Source: Hedera helix
Taxonomy: Eukaryota > Streptophyta > Magnoliopsida > Apiales > Araliaceae
Direction: 5' to 3'
DNA length: 64,000 nt
Assembly: GCA_947179155.2 (NCBI GenBank)
Contig: OX359283.1
Location: 5,537,764-5,601,763 of the forward strand
Under the pieces are notes generated by a model. It did no database searches. It saw nothing but the letters and a program-made list of their open reading frames with translations, and was not told where the DNA came from. Shown here piece by piece: positions 50,901 through 61,700 of this stretch. The stretch's first letter is position 1. Each line of letters begins with the position of its first letter. A program made the position numbers and the translations under genes.

Positions 50901-52453
50901 ATCGTCAGACAAGAAGACTGTCTTGACGATTTGCTGCCATAAAATACGACCTTATACTTATTTGGTGTCTTAAGGTGTATGCACTTCTTCTGACAATCAA
51001 TTATCGCCCCGTGGTTAAACAACCAATCCATCCCAAGTATTACATCAAATTCCCCCAGACGTATTGGAATTAGATTCACATTTAATTTCTGACCCCTGAT
51101 TTCAGCACAACAATTTCTATGTATGTACTCTACCGGAATCACTTCTTTATTAGCAACTTCTATGTTCATTGAGTTTTCTAGTTTGTCCCTAGGCAACTCT
51201 AATCGTCTAGCGAAATCATCAGACACAAATGAACAGGTAGCACCCGAATCAAACAATACATATGCATTTATATTATTGATCGGAATAATACCTGACACCA
51301 CGTCTTTTGACCCCACGGCATCTTGCACCGTCATATTGAACGTCCGGGCTGTCGGCTTGTTCTGTGGTACCGGTCCCCCGATAGCCAATTTGTTGTTATT
51401 GCCCCTGTAGCCGCTACCCCCGTCATTCTTCTTCTTAGGGCAATCTTTTATCAGGTGGTCAGATGCTCCGCAAGACAAGCATCTCACTTTCTTTGGAAGG
51501 GGACAATTTGGAGAAATATGTCCCACCTGCCCACAATTGTAACATGTATTCTTCCCTTTCCTGCACTCCCCGAAGTGGTTCTTCCCACATATATTGCATG
51601 CTGGCTTTTTCTGAACACTTCCTTGTTGATTCCCCGAGCTCTTGTCGTTACTGTTGTTGTCCCATTTACGCTTATTACTGTTATTATTATTATTGCCTCC
51701 GCTGTTACTGTTCTTGCTTCCCCCTTCATTTTTCTTCTTGTTTCTCTCCTGGTTAAACTTGGTCAACGCGTCGCTTCCACCTTCAGCAATGATTGACTTC
51801 TCCAACAAAGTTGCGAACGAGTCAATCTGCAGTACTGCTACCTTGTTGAATATCCAAGGTCTCAATCCATTCTCGAACCTCCTGGCCTTGCGTTCCTCCG
51901 TGTCTACCTGATGTGGAGCGAACCTGGCCAGCTCATTAAATTTTGCCGCGTACTCCGGTACCGACATGTTCTCCTGTTTCAGTTCTAGAAACCTTACCTC
52001 CATCCTACTTTTCATACTTTTCGGGAAATAATTTTCGTCGAATATTTCCTTAAATTTTGTCCAGGGCACCACACCATCCCCAGCCCTATTCTGATTGGCT
52101 TCCCACCAGAAATTGGCTTCGCCCTTCATCATGTAGGTAGCAAAAACTGTCTTTTGCTCCTCAGCTACTCTTGCGATAACGAACGCCTTCTCTATCTCCT
52201 TTATCCAAGACTGGGCCTCTATCGGGTCCGACGTTCCCCTAAACTCTGGCGGTCCCACCGCTTTAAAATCTTTGAAATTTGCCAACTGAGTTGGTGGTGG
52301 TGGCGGATTTGCTACTACAGGGTGGCGGTTTTGCATTGCTTCAGCTAGCATGTCGACGAAGTTTTGCATAGGGTCTACGTTGTGTCCCCCCGCGTCGTTG
52401 TTAACTGACTCTTCTACCCCCTGGTTCCTTGGTGGTTGTCTACGTGGCGGCAT
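47924..52453 (-). CDS. Gag-pol polyprotein, Ty3/gypsy chromovirus, intact
   Basis: A single 1509-residue frame begins at MPPRRQPP with no frameshift between gag and pol. Gag occupies about 1-280 with an Asn-rich linker at 240-280. Three CCHC-type knuckles follow at 286-297, 304-317 and 325-338. Protease has DSGAT at 402-406. Reverse transcriptase (about 570-840) has KIDLRTGYHQ and FIDDIL (Asp738-Asp739). RNase H has YSDAS (885), Glu922, TDHKS (947) and VADALSR (990). Integrase has an HHCC zinc site (His1095/1102, Cys1132, Cys1135) and the triad Asp1165, Asp1226, Glu1262 with 35 residues between the last two. A GPF motif is at 1400-1402, and the tail from about 1455 (LWRNH, ESTWE, EEEM) looks like a chromodomain. 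All catalytic residues seen are intact. It makes the capsid and the enzymes for copying and inserting the element. Confidence 0.97.
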   Translation of the reverse strand: MPPRRQPPRNQGVEESVNNDAGGHNVDPMQNFVDMLAEAMQNRHPVVANPPPPPTQLANFKDFKAVGPPEFRGTSDPIEAQSWIKEIEKAFVIARVAEEQKTVFATYMMKGEANFWWEANQNRAGDGVVPWTKFKEIFDENYFPKSMKSRMEVRFLELKQENMSVPEYAAKFNELARFAPHQVDTEERKARRFENGLRPWIFNKVAVLQIDSFATLLEKSIIAEGGSDALTKFNQERNKKKNEGGSKNSNSGGNNNNNSNKRKWDNNSNDKSSGNQQGSVQKKPACNICGKNHFGECRKGKNTCYNCGQVGHISPNCPLPKKVRCLSCGASDHLIKDCPKKKNDGGSGYRGNNNKLAIGGPVPQNKPTARTFNMTVQDAVGSKDVVSGIIPINNINAYVLFDSGATCSFVSDDFARRLELPRDKLENSMNIEVANKEVIPVEYIHRNCCAEIRGQKLNVNLIPIRLGEFDVILGMDWLFNHGAIIDCQKKCIHLKTPNKYKVVFYGSKSSRQSSCLTMMQAKKLLKKGCVGYLAHVVDTQVVSPEMEQIPVVREFTDVFPDVLPGLPPDREIEFVIDLVPGTAPISKAPYRMTPVELKELMVQLQELLDNKYIQPSVSPWGAPVLFVKKKDGSMRLCMDYRELNKVTIKNKYPLPRIDDLFDQLKGAKYFSKIDLRTGYHQLKVGKEDIPKTAFRTRYGHYEFLVMSFGLTNAPAAFMDMMNRIFKQYLDKFVVVFIDDILVYSKTEEEHAEHLRLVLEILRKERLYAKFSKCEFWLERVQFLGHVIDKEGVSVDPAKVESVMNWEQPRTPTEVRSFLGLAGYYRRFIQDFSKIATPLTNLTRKTVKYVWTEKCEESFQELKKRLSEAPVLTLPDDTGGFTVYSDASHKGLGCVLMQNGKVVAYASRQLKDYEKGYPTHDLELAAVVFALKIWRHYLYGEKCEIFTDHKSLKYIFTQKELNMRQRRWLELIKDYDCEILYHPGKANVVADALSRKSREKLFILTDQEQLVQEMARMELEVRSPNESIEVEVSPTLLDRVKEAQDKDEECDRIRKRMTDGEEVKFKIDSMGLLRFENRVWVPLVPELREEILQEAHSTRYSIHPGSTKMYQDLRQHFWWPNLKREVAECVSRCLTCQRVKAEHQRPSGLLQPLEIPEWKWEHITMDFVVGLPATQKGYDAIWVIVDRLTKSAHFLPIKIRFSLDQLSKLYIKEIVSRHGVPVSIVSDRDPRFTSKFLRSLQERLGTQLRMSTAYHPQTDGQSERTIQTLEDMLRACVMDFKGSWEIHLPLVEFAYNNSYHASIGMPPYEALYGRKCRTPLCWDEVGERRLLGPELVQQTVEIIKVIRARLVAAQDRQKKYADLHRQKRDFEVGSFVFIKVSPWKGKIRFGKKGKLSPRFIGPFEILRRVGEVAYEVALPPELEHIHNVFHVSVLRPYKPDYKHVISYEPIQVGKDLSYEEVPVQILDRKEQKLRNKIIHSVKVLWRNHAIEESTWELEEEMRTNYPFLFE

Positions 52454-52805
52454 TTTCTGTTATAAACAAAATTTTACATTATTATACTGGTTTCATCTTT
52501 TTCATTTCATTATTTTGTATCTTAGACAATGTTTAGCTAAAATACAAGTAATTATTTCAACACGCATATAAACATAAATTCAACTGCATTTATACTCATA
52601 TGCTAAAACAGGAGTGCGTAGCACTTTACATCAAAAGCATACTGCTATAAATGCTTCTATCCCAGAGAAGCTACAAAAGATGGGATCTGACATATCCTAC
52701 AACTTCCTAGAGTTGGGATTTAGTGACATATTAACCCTCTAATAAAACAAAAGTTGGGTTCTACTGCATCTATTTACATACGAAATTAGAAAACAACTAC
52801 TACTA
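52454..52805 (-). other. Spacer between leader ORF and gag-pol
   Basis: 352 bp of internal sequence, AT-rich, with no frame of note. Because gag-pol is the second ORF on the RNA, this spacer must allow re-initiation, splicing or internal entry for gag to be made. I see no clear acceptor that settles which. Confidence 0.6.
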
Positions 52806-53663
52806 CTACTGAATGCGCATCCCCCTACGGATCGCGTCATCATACTCCTCATCCCCGATGGCCATCACCACACTCCTGCTGATGGTGTGCATAGACTGGC
52901 CCTCCTCAGCTGGGTAGTAGTGCACCCTGCTCTGAAGCCTACCATATGAAGATCGGTAGACGTAGCTAAGTCTATCCGTCCTCACCCGCTTCTCGCGGAC
53001 CTCCTCCTCTAGCTCAATCATCTGACCATAAGCGGCATCCCGCTGTCTCTCCATCTCCATTCGGTCCTCTATCGCCTCCTGCCAGTGTGCACGGATGGCG
53101 GCCTTCTCTGCCTGAACCTGCTGAACCTTCAGCTCAGCCTCGGCTAACCTAGTCTCAGCTACTGCTAACTTAGCCTGCAGCTCCACATCCTGATCTACCA
53201 GCTGATGTGTCAGCACTGCAAAGTGCTCCACCGAATCCTCGTACTCCTGTATCTGATCCTCCAGTCCTACGATCCTCTCCTTCAGCTCTGTGTTCTCGCC
53301 AGAGAACTGATGAGCCGCATCCCTATACTGATCCTCCATGTGCTGGTGGGTCAGGTTCTGCTCCTCTAGATGCTGGACCCTTGCCTCCAGCCCCTCGTTC
53401 CTATCTGTCAGTCCCTCTATGATGTCAGCGGCAGTAGTGCCCATGCCATCAGCTGACTCCTCCTCCTCAGACTCCTCTGACTCTGCCTCATCCTCACTGT
53501 AAGGCCTCATGACTCCGCCCCAGACGGGCTCCACACGATCCCCCTCCTCAGGATCTGACTCTGGCTCCTCTACGGGTGCAGCCACCAGCGGCTGTGCAGT
53601 ATCCATATGGATATCAATATAGTCCTCCTCAGCAGTGCGACTCGACTGTCCGATCTCTGCCAT
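52806..53663 (-). CDS. Leader ORF, 285-residue acidic coiled-coil protein
   Basis: It starts at MAEIGQSSR, shared with the old element at 5457, and is the first ORF after the primer-binding site. Residues 1-75 are strongly acidic (runs of Glu/Asp/Ser such as ESEESEEEES). About 85-235 is rich in Glu, Gln, Leu, Ala and Arg in heptad-like order, so a long coiled coil is expected. The C-terminal 50 residues (YRSSYGRLQSRVHYY, EEGQ, SRS, IGDEEYDDAIRRGM) are the part best conserved with the other copy. There is no enzyme motif, signal peptide or membrane segment. Ogre/Tat elements are known to have an ORF before gag, but this element is a chromovirus by its polyprotein. Possible roles are an RNA-binding or capsid partner; none is shown. 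Confidence 0.8.
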   Translation of the reverse strand: MAEIGQSSRTAEEDYIDIHMDTAQPLVAAPVEEPESDPEEGDRVEPVWGGVMRPYSEDEAESEESEEEESADGMGTTAADIIEGLTDRNEGLEARVQHLEEQNLTHQHMEDQYRDAAHQFSGENTELKERIVGLEDQIQEYEDSVEHFAVLTHQLVDQDVELQAKLAVAETRLAEAELKVQQVQAEKAAIRAHWQEAIEDRMEMERQRDAAYGQMIELEEEVREKRVRTDRLSYVYRSSYGRLQSRVHYYPAEEGQSMHTISRSVVMAIGDEEYDDAIRRGMRIQ

Positions 53664-53893
53664 CCTATATCATAAAACAATAACACACGTTAGTACAGCA
53701 ATAAAATATATTCATTGATGAAATGAAATGATATTTTATCATGTACATCTCGGCTCGATGGATTTTCTCAATCCATCTCCAAAAATACACAACATGATGA
53801 ATCTCCCCGATTCATCCCCTAACGCACTCGATATGAGTTTAATACTAAGGTTATAACTTAGGTTTCGCAAATCCTAACGTTTCTAACCTACAG

Positions 53894-53905
53894 CTCTGAT
53901 ACCAA
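53894..53905 (-). other. Primer-binding site, initiator-Met tRNA
   Basis: The minus strand reads TGGTATCAGAGC three bases after the 5' LTR end, the standard plant initiator-Met primer sequence. Confidence 0.95.
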
Positions 53906-53908
53906 CCT

Positions 53909-56900
53909 GTGACGACCCCAAATCCGGGTTCCATAACCTCGAGTTTGGTTCTCACTATTCAACACATTACTAACAATTAAATACATACATTGCATTTAAA
54001 TATCGCGGAATAATACATATTGGTTCCCTTCAAAAGGTTACAATACCAGGGTCTATCAACCTTAACATAAAAACAGTTCCTATCATAAGGAATTACAAAA
54101 GGTTTAACAACCGTAAATACATAAATAAAGATCTAACTAGCATGCATAAGCTACTTAAGCTTTGGCCTTTCCTTTTCCCTTATCCTTCCTGGAGCAATCA
54201 GGATTATCTGAAAAATGGTTCATGATATAGCAAGAATGAGCAACTAGTTTGCTCAGCAAGTTTAAAACAATCATATAGATTTAATATATCATGAATGAAT
54301 GGGAAATATCAACAATGATTCAACAATAGATATAACAATTGTGAATGAAACATGATTCAAATTTTAATAAACAGAATATTTGAATCTTAAAATGCTGAGT
54401 GGTCACTAAGGACCCTGAACTAACAAGGGTATAATAGAGTTTCCTCTGACCCTTTGAGTTGTTTGGTTTTCAAGGGGATCAGCCTATTCAACCCGCTGTA
54501 TATGCATTACATTTAGTCACTGGCGCCCAAAGTCGGTTTCCCGACACAAAATCCCCTAATTTAGGGTTGTTCAATTCTCAGACTTAATATAAGAAATCCG
54601 CACCCAACAATGGTTTGGATAAGCTTTTAAAAGTATTCAAGTTATTGAATTTAGAAACGCAATGTCTAGCTGAACTATTAGCTTCAGACATTTTTAATAC
54701 AGTTCATGAATCAAGAACTAACAAGCTTCAAATGCACTAAGTGCGATTGTATAAACAATATGGATGTGGAATAATTTTAAATAATTAAACCACTTCAAGC
54801 TTTAACAATAAATACAAGTATGGAAACTTGTTCAACGATAATAATTGAGTAGGGTTAGAGAACTTGCCTGTTTGCTCAGCTACAATAATTGTCTAGCTTT
54901 AACTAACTTGCTTTGAAAGACCTAACATTAATAAAGTCGGTCTAATAATTAGTACGACGTATTTGCATAACTATACGCTTAATAACGAACTTATTTACCA
55001 CACATAAGTACTAACACATAATTTACATTAGTCAAAACAATATTATTAACCTTATAGACACTCAATCATTTTAGGTTAATAATTTGATAAGTTAGAAAAT
55101 ATTTTTCTTAAGTGTTGGACACTTATTAAACCTTTAAACAACTTATTATAATTGTTTAATTAAATTCAAGTTATTTTATTAACTCAATCTCTTTTTAATT
55201 ACTATTTAATATTGATTAAATAGAAATTAATTAATTAACTCTAGTTATTATAAATAATAACTAATTGTACTTACATATTATTAAATAATAAATAATTATT
55301 AACTTAATTTTAACCTTCTTTAATTTAATGTTAATCAACCAATAATTAACCAAGTAATTAACCTCACTTATTATTTAATTAAGGAAATTAAATAATAGTT
55401 TACAAATCTTAATCCTCTTTAATTATTATTTAATGTCAATTAAATAATAATTAATTATTTAATTAATTTTAATTATTATTTAAGGTTAAATAATAATCAA
55501 ATCATTCTTATTTATTATTTAAATTAAATAATAAATTATTATTCTAATAACTTAATTTCCATTAATCATTATTTAATGTTAATTAAATAATAATTAATTA
55601 CTTAATTATCTTTATTTATTATTTAATAATATTTAAATAATAAATAATTAATTTATAAATTTTATCTCTCTTTAAATATTATTTAATAGGCATTAAATAA
55701 TAATTGCTATTATCATCTTTATTTATTATTAACATTTAAAATAATAAATAAATAATAAATTTATTTAACCTAACCATGGTTTAGCTAACTAGATTAATAT
55801 TTAAAATATTTAAATATTAAACTTATTGAAAAACATCCTCCCCAATATTATTTTTGTATTATTATTATTTTTGTTATAATTTTAAATTAATTTTCAAATA
55901 TTTAAATTAATTAAAATTAACCCGAATGGCATTTTCGTAAATAAGTTGAAAAACCGGACCGAGGGCAGAATGGTAATTCTGCCAAGAAAAACACGGAGGG
56001 GCAAAATGGTAATTTTGCCGAAAAATTTCTTACCGCGCATTGCGCGCGTTTAGTTGGTTACGGGTCAAAACGACGCCGTTTTTGAAGGCCGGAAATGGCT
56101 TCCGCGCGTACGCGCGGAGTGAATTTTCTACGGACGCCAAACGACGTCGTTTGGCTCCGCGTTTCTGGTGAACAGTAGCTACGCGCATTGCGCGGAAAAT
56201 CCAAATTTTTTTATTTTTTTAGCAGATTGTGAACAGTGCTCCGGCTACCCATTTAAAATAAAAATATACCAACAAGTAAGCTTTAAATCATCAATAAAAA
56301 TCCAAAAAAATTACCAATCACCTTATATTAATTTATAACATGAAAAAATAATTTTTCATGATTTAATATCATTATTTTTTTATAAAAATTTTTACATCAC
56401 ATAAACTACCACAAATCATAACTTTTTGTGTATAACTCCATTTTGAGTGATTCAAACTTTGTTTTTCTCATGATTCAATGTTCTATAATATTAGAACATC
56501 AAACTTAAGTTTTATAAAAATATATTTTTGGACATAAATTCCAAAACTTGTTTACACACTATTAAATACATATTTTAGCATATAAAATATACAAAAATAC
56601 AAACCAAGCATATTAAACTCAAGCATGGCATATATATTACCACTACACATTAATAACCATATTAACATGTTTATACTAACATGATGATTTATTTAATTTA
56701 AAAACAAAACTTCATTTAAAATAACCATTACCTTGATTTAATGGCTATTCTTCTTTTTCTCCCAAAATATGTTGTGAATCTTGAAGGCATAAACTAGCTT
56801 AGCACTCCTTCTCCTTCTCTTGCTCTCTCTCAAAATATTTTGCTCTCAAACTCTCTCTTTTGATTTTTTTGGAGCAAAATGAAATAACATCTATCAACTT

Positions 56901-57779
56901 TTCAAGTATACTTGAAAAATTAGTAGATACACATAATGTATCTAATAATTTTGACCACTACAAGCTAGCTATTGGATACTTACACAAGTTAACAAGCCAT
57001 GACTTGGTTGGTGAAAAGAAGCATGGTTCATGTACTTAAAAAAAATAAAACAAGCAACCCTTTTTAATTAAATGAAAAATAATAAAAATAACACATCATT
57101 TTCTCTCTCCTCACCACATGGTGGTCGGCTGATGGGCTTCAAAATGTCCCAAAAATGGAGTCACTTTGCATACTTTAATTATTAAATAGTTTAATTAAGT
57201 ATTTTCCAAGTGGGCCAATCATTGGGCTTTAATTTAAAATACCAATTGGGCTTCTATTAAATTGTTTGGGCTACTAAATTGTCAAATTTTATTATTCTAC
57301 ACTTGGGCTACTAATTGACCCATGTTGGGCTAATTTAATAATTTACACATTAATTATTCAATCCATGATTAAATAAATAATTATATTGAATAAATAATTA
57401 AATATTCTAACCCATAAGTATTAAATCACTAAATGGACTAATAAATATTATTATTAATATTTCACATTATTTACATTAATTAATAATCATATTAATTAAT
57501 TTATTATATTTAATTCACTCATTATATTCAATTTAATTGAATATTTAATTAATAGGAAACTTATCAATTATTTTGATATTAAAACTTTAGGGTTTGTTCA
57601 CTAATTTAATAACATATTAGTGACCTCCTTTAATTAATTTTAGTAATTAATTACATAATTATTTAATCACATAATTAATTAATCACATGAAAAGATTTAA
57701 ATAATCTCGTAAAAATAACTCGTTGGAAATTAAATTAATAATTTAATTAATAAAGATGTGGAAATTCTAGGACATTACA
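53909..57779 (-). repeat. 5' LTR of the intact element
   Basis: 3871 bp, almost identical to 44004-47876. It should contain the promoter and the RNA start. The same palindromes, AT zone, hairpin and micro-frame (54155-54207) are present. Confidence 0.96.
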
Positions 57780-57784
57780 GAAAA

Positions 57785-58700
57785 ATAGCCCTTACTTGTC
57801 GGGGTATACATTTTAGCCATAATAATAACAGGGTAAAGCTAAAAACACAAACTATACACAAATAGTAATGCTCAAACTATATAAAGAAGAAAGAAAATAC
57901 GCAGCAAAACCTACCATTGATGTTGTACACATTTTTATTAATATGCAATACATGCATTCTAATTTGTATATACCATTGATGTTGTACACATTTTTATTAA
58001 TATGCAATACATGCATTCTAATTTGTATATAATTTGTGCACGCAATATTATTCAATAAGAACCATGAAACCTATTGAACTCTAGTGTGAACTAATTTCTG
58101 CTACGTATACACTTGAACATCACACTACATTTCTCTAAAACATAGACCAACAAGAACTTTCGCACCTCTTTATCACATTTCTCCATATAAATATTTCACA
58201 ATCCACTTGGTCATACAAGCAAAATTTTAAAATTATTAGATTTTATTAAGCATTTATCAATTGTCCAAGTTTTATCCTAACAAACAGCTGATTAATTTAC
58301 GTTATACTGTTATCCAATTCTCGATGAAGAATGAATACCTAATTCAACAGTAGCATTAGTGAATCACAAATGATAATTGAAATATGAGAACGTTATTTTC
58401 AAAAGTAAAATTGTTATGAGTTTGAACCCATTTACATGAGGGACGACAGAGAACACATTGTAAAACCAACAATTTCAGGTCCTTGAAAACAGTGCAAGGC
58501 AAATAATGAGATCAGAATTGGGAATAAAATCTCTTAGCAATGTTTCACTTGAATTTATTAAAAGTCATACAAAATGGCATTTTTTGCATTCACAAATTTA
58601 AATTACATGTTATTCCATCATATACCCGACATTATACATTACATGATAGCTTATTTGAAGCGTATTTGGGACACCCAAACCTTCTCACTATAAATCAAGC
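57785..58700. other. 3' flank of the host gene with a 59 bp tandem duplication
   Basis: 57912-57970 and 57971-58029 are two identical or near-identical 59 bp units containing TTGATGTTGTACACATTTTT. The small minus-strand frame across them is not a gene. The part near 58700 should include the 3' UTR of the farnesylcysteine lyase gene. Confidence 0.7.
58554..58559 (-). terminator. Candidate polyadenylation signal AATAAA
   Basis: AATAAA on the minus strand about 142 bases after the stop codon at 58701. In AT-rich DNA such matches are common, so this is a positional guess. Confidence 0.4.
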
Positions 58701-61700
58701 TTACAAGTCTGAATGATCATATGCAACAAAATTAGAGCTCTTAAAACCTGACGAGATTGAATGAGCCTCACCAGAAAATCTAGATAGGATCAGTCTTGCT
58801 ATATTCTCAGCAGCAACAGTGCTTGTTTCCATGGTGCTGGCTGCATTCTCAAAAGCATTAATGTAGTATAAATGTTGACTATCGAGCATAAAAGGTGCAA
58901 ACTTCTCAGGAGCGTGGTAATGAGGATATGCCCCCCAATTTATCCGAATTGTCTCAGTCCTCGCACTATCAAGGAAGCAATTAAACTGGATTAAATCTAA
59001 CATTTAGTTGTGAAAAAGATTCAGTAAATCTGATTATTGCAAGTCAAAAATAGCTGCATACAATTCTAAACCAAATAAACGGCCAAAGAAATAAGAACAA
59101 ACAATTTCGGAGGCAGGTCAATGAGTTGGGTTGATCATAAAATAAATACTCCCTCCGTCCTCAAAAAATGTCTACAAGTATAACATATTTTGTCCAGAAA
59201 AAGATATTTACAAGTAGAAAAGTTAAATATAAGATATGAATAAAGATTACTCAAACTCTAAAAATTATACTCAAGTGGGTCCACTAAAAAAGACATTCAT
59301 TACTCACTCACATCTGGCTCATTATGGAAAAAATTGGGAACTTTATAATACTCTCACCTCTACTTGGTTTTCTTAATTTGTGTGCAACTTGTACTTTACA
59401 TATCATTTTGAGGACGGAAGGAGTAACTTTTGACCATTATATTATATCAGCCCTGCACCTTATCTATGGTATCCTAAAACCAAGCTCCCAAAAGCTTTGT
59501 TCCTATTACCGATCAAGAGGACCATCTTATGTGCTTATTTCCATCATTTTTTGTTGAGCAGCCAATATTTTATGAAAGGAATACGAAAGGTAAAATATCT
59601 AGCTAAGTCGAATTTGAGCAGTTGGAAAAAATGATTATCCGACTTTTGATACTACTCCCTCCACCAAGTCCACAAATGAAACTCCGTAATTTTTAAGAGA
59701 AGTTTGACTTTAATAGACTGAGGTTAGGTAAATTAATTTTTGGAAGTCTAGCTCCCATTTTGGAACAGCCTAAAGAGAAATTGTTCTCTCAATTTTATTT
59801 TGAGATTGAGGAAGCATTGATTCTCAAGTGTAGTGCCATGAGGTAATCAGGTATCAACTTTTGTTCCCAGATCATTCCCAAATGACAGTTAGGACATGTT
59901 TGGATGGCAGGAATGGATTGATGCAGAATGTAGTGTCATTACCTGCAATAAGGATCTTCTTCTTCTTCTTCTTCTTCTTCTTCTTTTTTCTTCTTTTGAT
60001 AAGCAAATAAAATATTCAAAAGGACACCTAGGGTCTTGCCCATGGACAACAAAAACCCAGGAAAAAGGTATGCCCTCAAGCCCATCCCCATTATACTACA
60101 TAATTTGGAGACAAAGTGCATTAAATATAGACAGAGACAGTATTAGTGCAGTAAATGGGGAGAGAAATTATTACCATCTCTTTTAATTTGTCTCAAGACT
60201 AGGTAGTATTACAGGGTCAAGTATCTAAGTTAGATACCCAGTAAGGCATCCCTACCAACCCTATATAAAAATGTATTGAATATGCACAATCAAGAAATCA
60301 ACAAACAAAACAACCGGAACCAGGATAAACCACATTTGGCAAAAGAAAATAAGGCTCAAGTACAAATATCTAATAAGCAGAATAGAAAGCTCCGTGTCCT
60401 TAAAAGATTTACAATTCCCTCCATTCAAAGCACCCACCCAACACAATGTGGTACCTAATCCAATTATTAGTGAGATTCTCAATATATTTTCATTCGAGAT
60501 ATGCCATAAATATTGTTCAGGAATCTTAATTTTAAGGTACATGGCTCCACTTTTTATATATTTCATTAATTTTAAGGTACATGGTGCCACTTTATTGATT
60601 TGTGAATATTCCTATTCCCACTCAAAACTCTTGCCATCCAAACAAGGCCCAAGTTATCATGCCTAGGAACATCTTTGTTGCAGAACTAAAACAAGAGCAT
60701 ATATTTGTCATAGGTAAACCACTGTGCTGCAGTCAGCTTGTTAACATAATCATAGATACCCATACGAAACTTACAATATTGGGCAAGCCATACACTTCAC
60801 ATGTTTCTAGTGATTCACATGACATCATCAAATGTCTATTTCACCGAGCCTCTCTCCGAGACAATGCCCGGAAAGCTTAGAGCAGTAGAAACTCGCGTAC
60901 TTCTTTTCTTAGGTTTGAATCTTGGATAAGCACACTGCGGCTTAGTCACAAACTCCCTGCCCTCCTTTTTTTATAGCTTATAGCAGAAGTCAATCTTTCC
61001 AAAAAAGCATGTACAGTACTTTTTAAATTAAGCAAGGAAAAAAATCCTCTTCCTCTGAAGATCATTTCCTTCACGAGTACATTCACCTACTCCGCCATGA
61101 AACAAGCTGCTGGCAAAATTAAAACTGGAACTAGCGCAATTCGCAGAGAATAATATGTGGGAACCTTTTTTTGGTTAGTGTAAATATGAAGGCATTACGA
61201 CTCATGGTTTCCTTTTCTTAGAATTGCTAGCTAAGTGAGTTAAAATTATTACCTAAAGATCTGATCCAGTAACATGTCTGTCATTGGTTGCCGAGAAAAT
61301 ATCTTGTAAGTCATATCTTTCTTATTATGTTCCTTGAGAACAGAAATGCTTGTAAACGGAAGATCAGGAGTCTCTGTTGTGCCTACCAGCTCTGGAATAT
61401 CTGACACATCATCAAAGCCAAAATATGCCTAGCCCAAACAAGCCATAAGTAGATAAGAATACAGTCCTAACAGGAAGAGGAAATAAAACAAAACAATACA
61501 ATTAATAACAGTGAGGGACAGGATACTCAACAGGATTCAAGAGGCCCCTAACAAAAGTAGCATGTGTATGCTGCAATTTACGTTCGGGAATCAAAATTGC
61601 AGGGCTGAAAGAAATAGTGACCTCATCCAAGGGAGTTGCTACCACTGTGACTTCACATTTGTAACTGTTTCCCTTTGTAGAGTTGAGCTCATAAAAACTT

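Larger units (their letters stand above)
44004..57779 (-). mobile_element. Complete young Ty3/gypsy chromovirus, 13.8 kb
   Basis: Both LTRs (44004-47876, 53909-57779), a perfect 5 bp duplication GAAAA (43999-44003, 57780-57784), primer-binding site, polypurine tract and two intact ORFs are present. Reading on the minus strand the order is 5' LTR, primer-binding site, leader ORF, spacer, gag-pol, polypurine tract, 3' LTR. By eye the LTRs differ at only about three positions (single-base indels near 44025 and 46182 and a T/A change at 44521/54425), so insertion is recent and the element may still be active. The chromodomain-like C-terminus and very long LTRs suggest the Tekay/Del clade; that clade call is an inference. 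Confidence 0.96.

Noticed and set aside
50512..52571. Plus-strand frames of 64 to 157 codons opposite gag-pol
   Set aside because: They are antisense shadows of the intact polyprotein with no family resemblance.
59324..59557. 77-codon frame in the gene's last intron
   Set aside because: It overlaps the right half of the Stowaway MITE and intron sequence.
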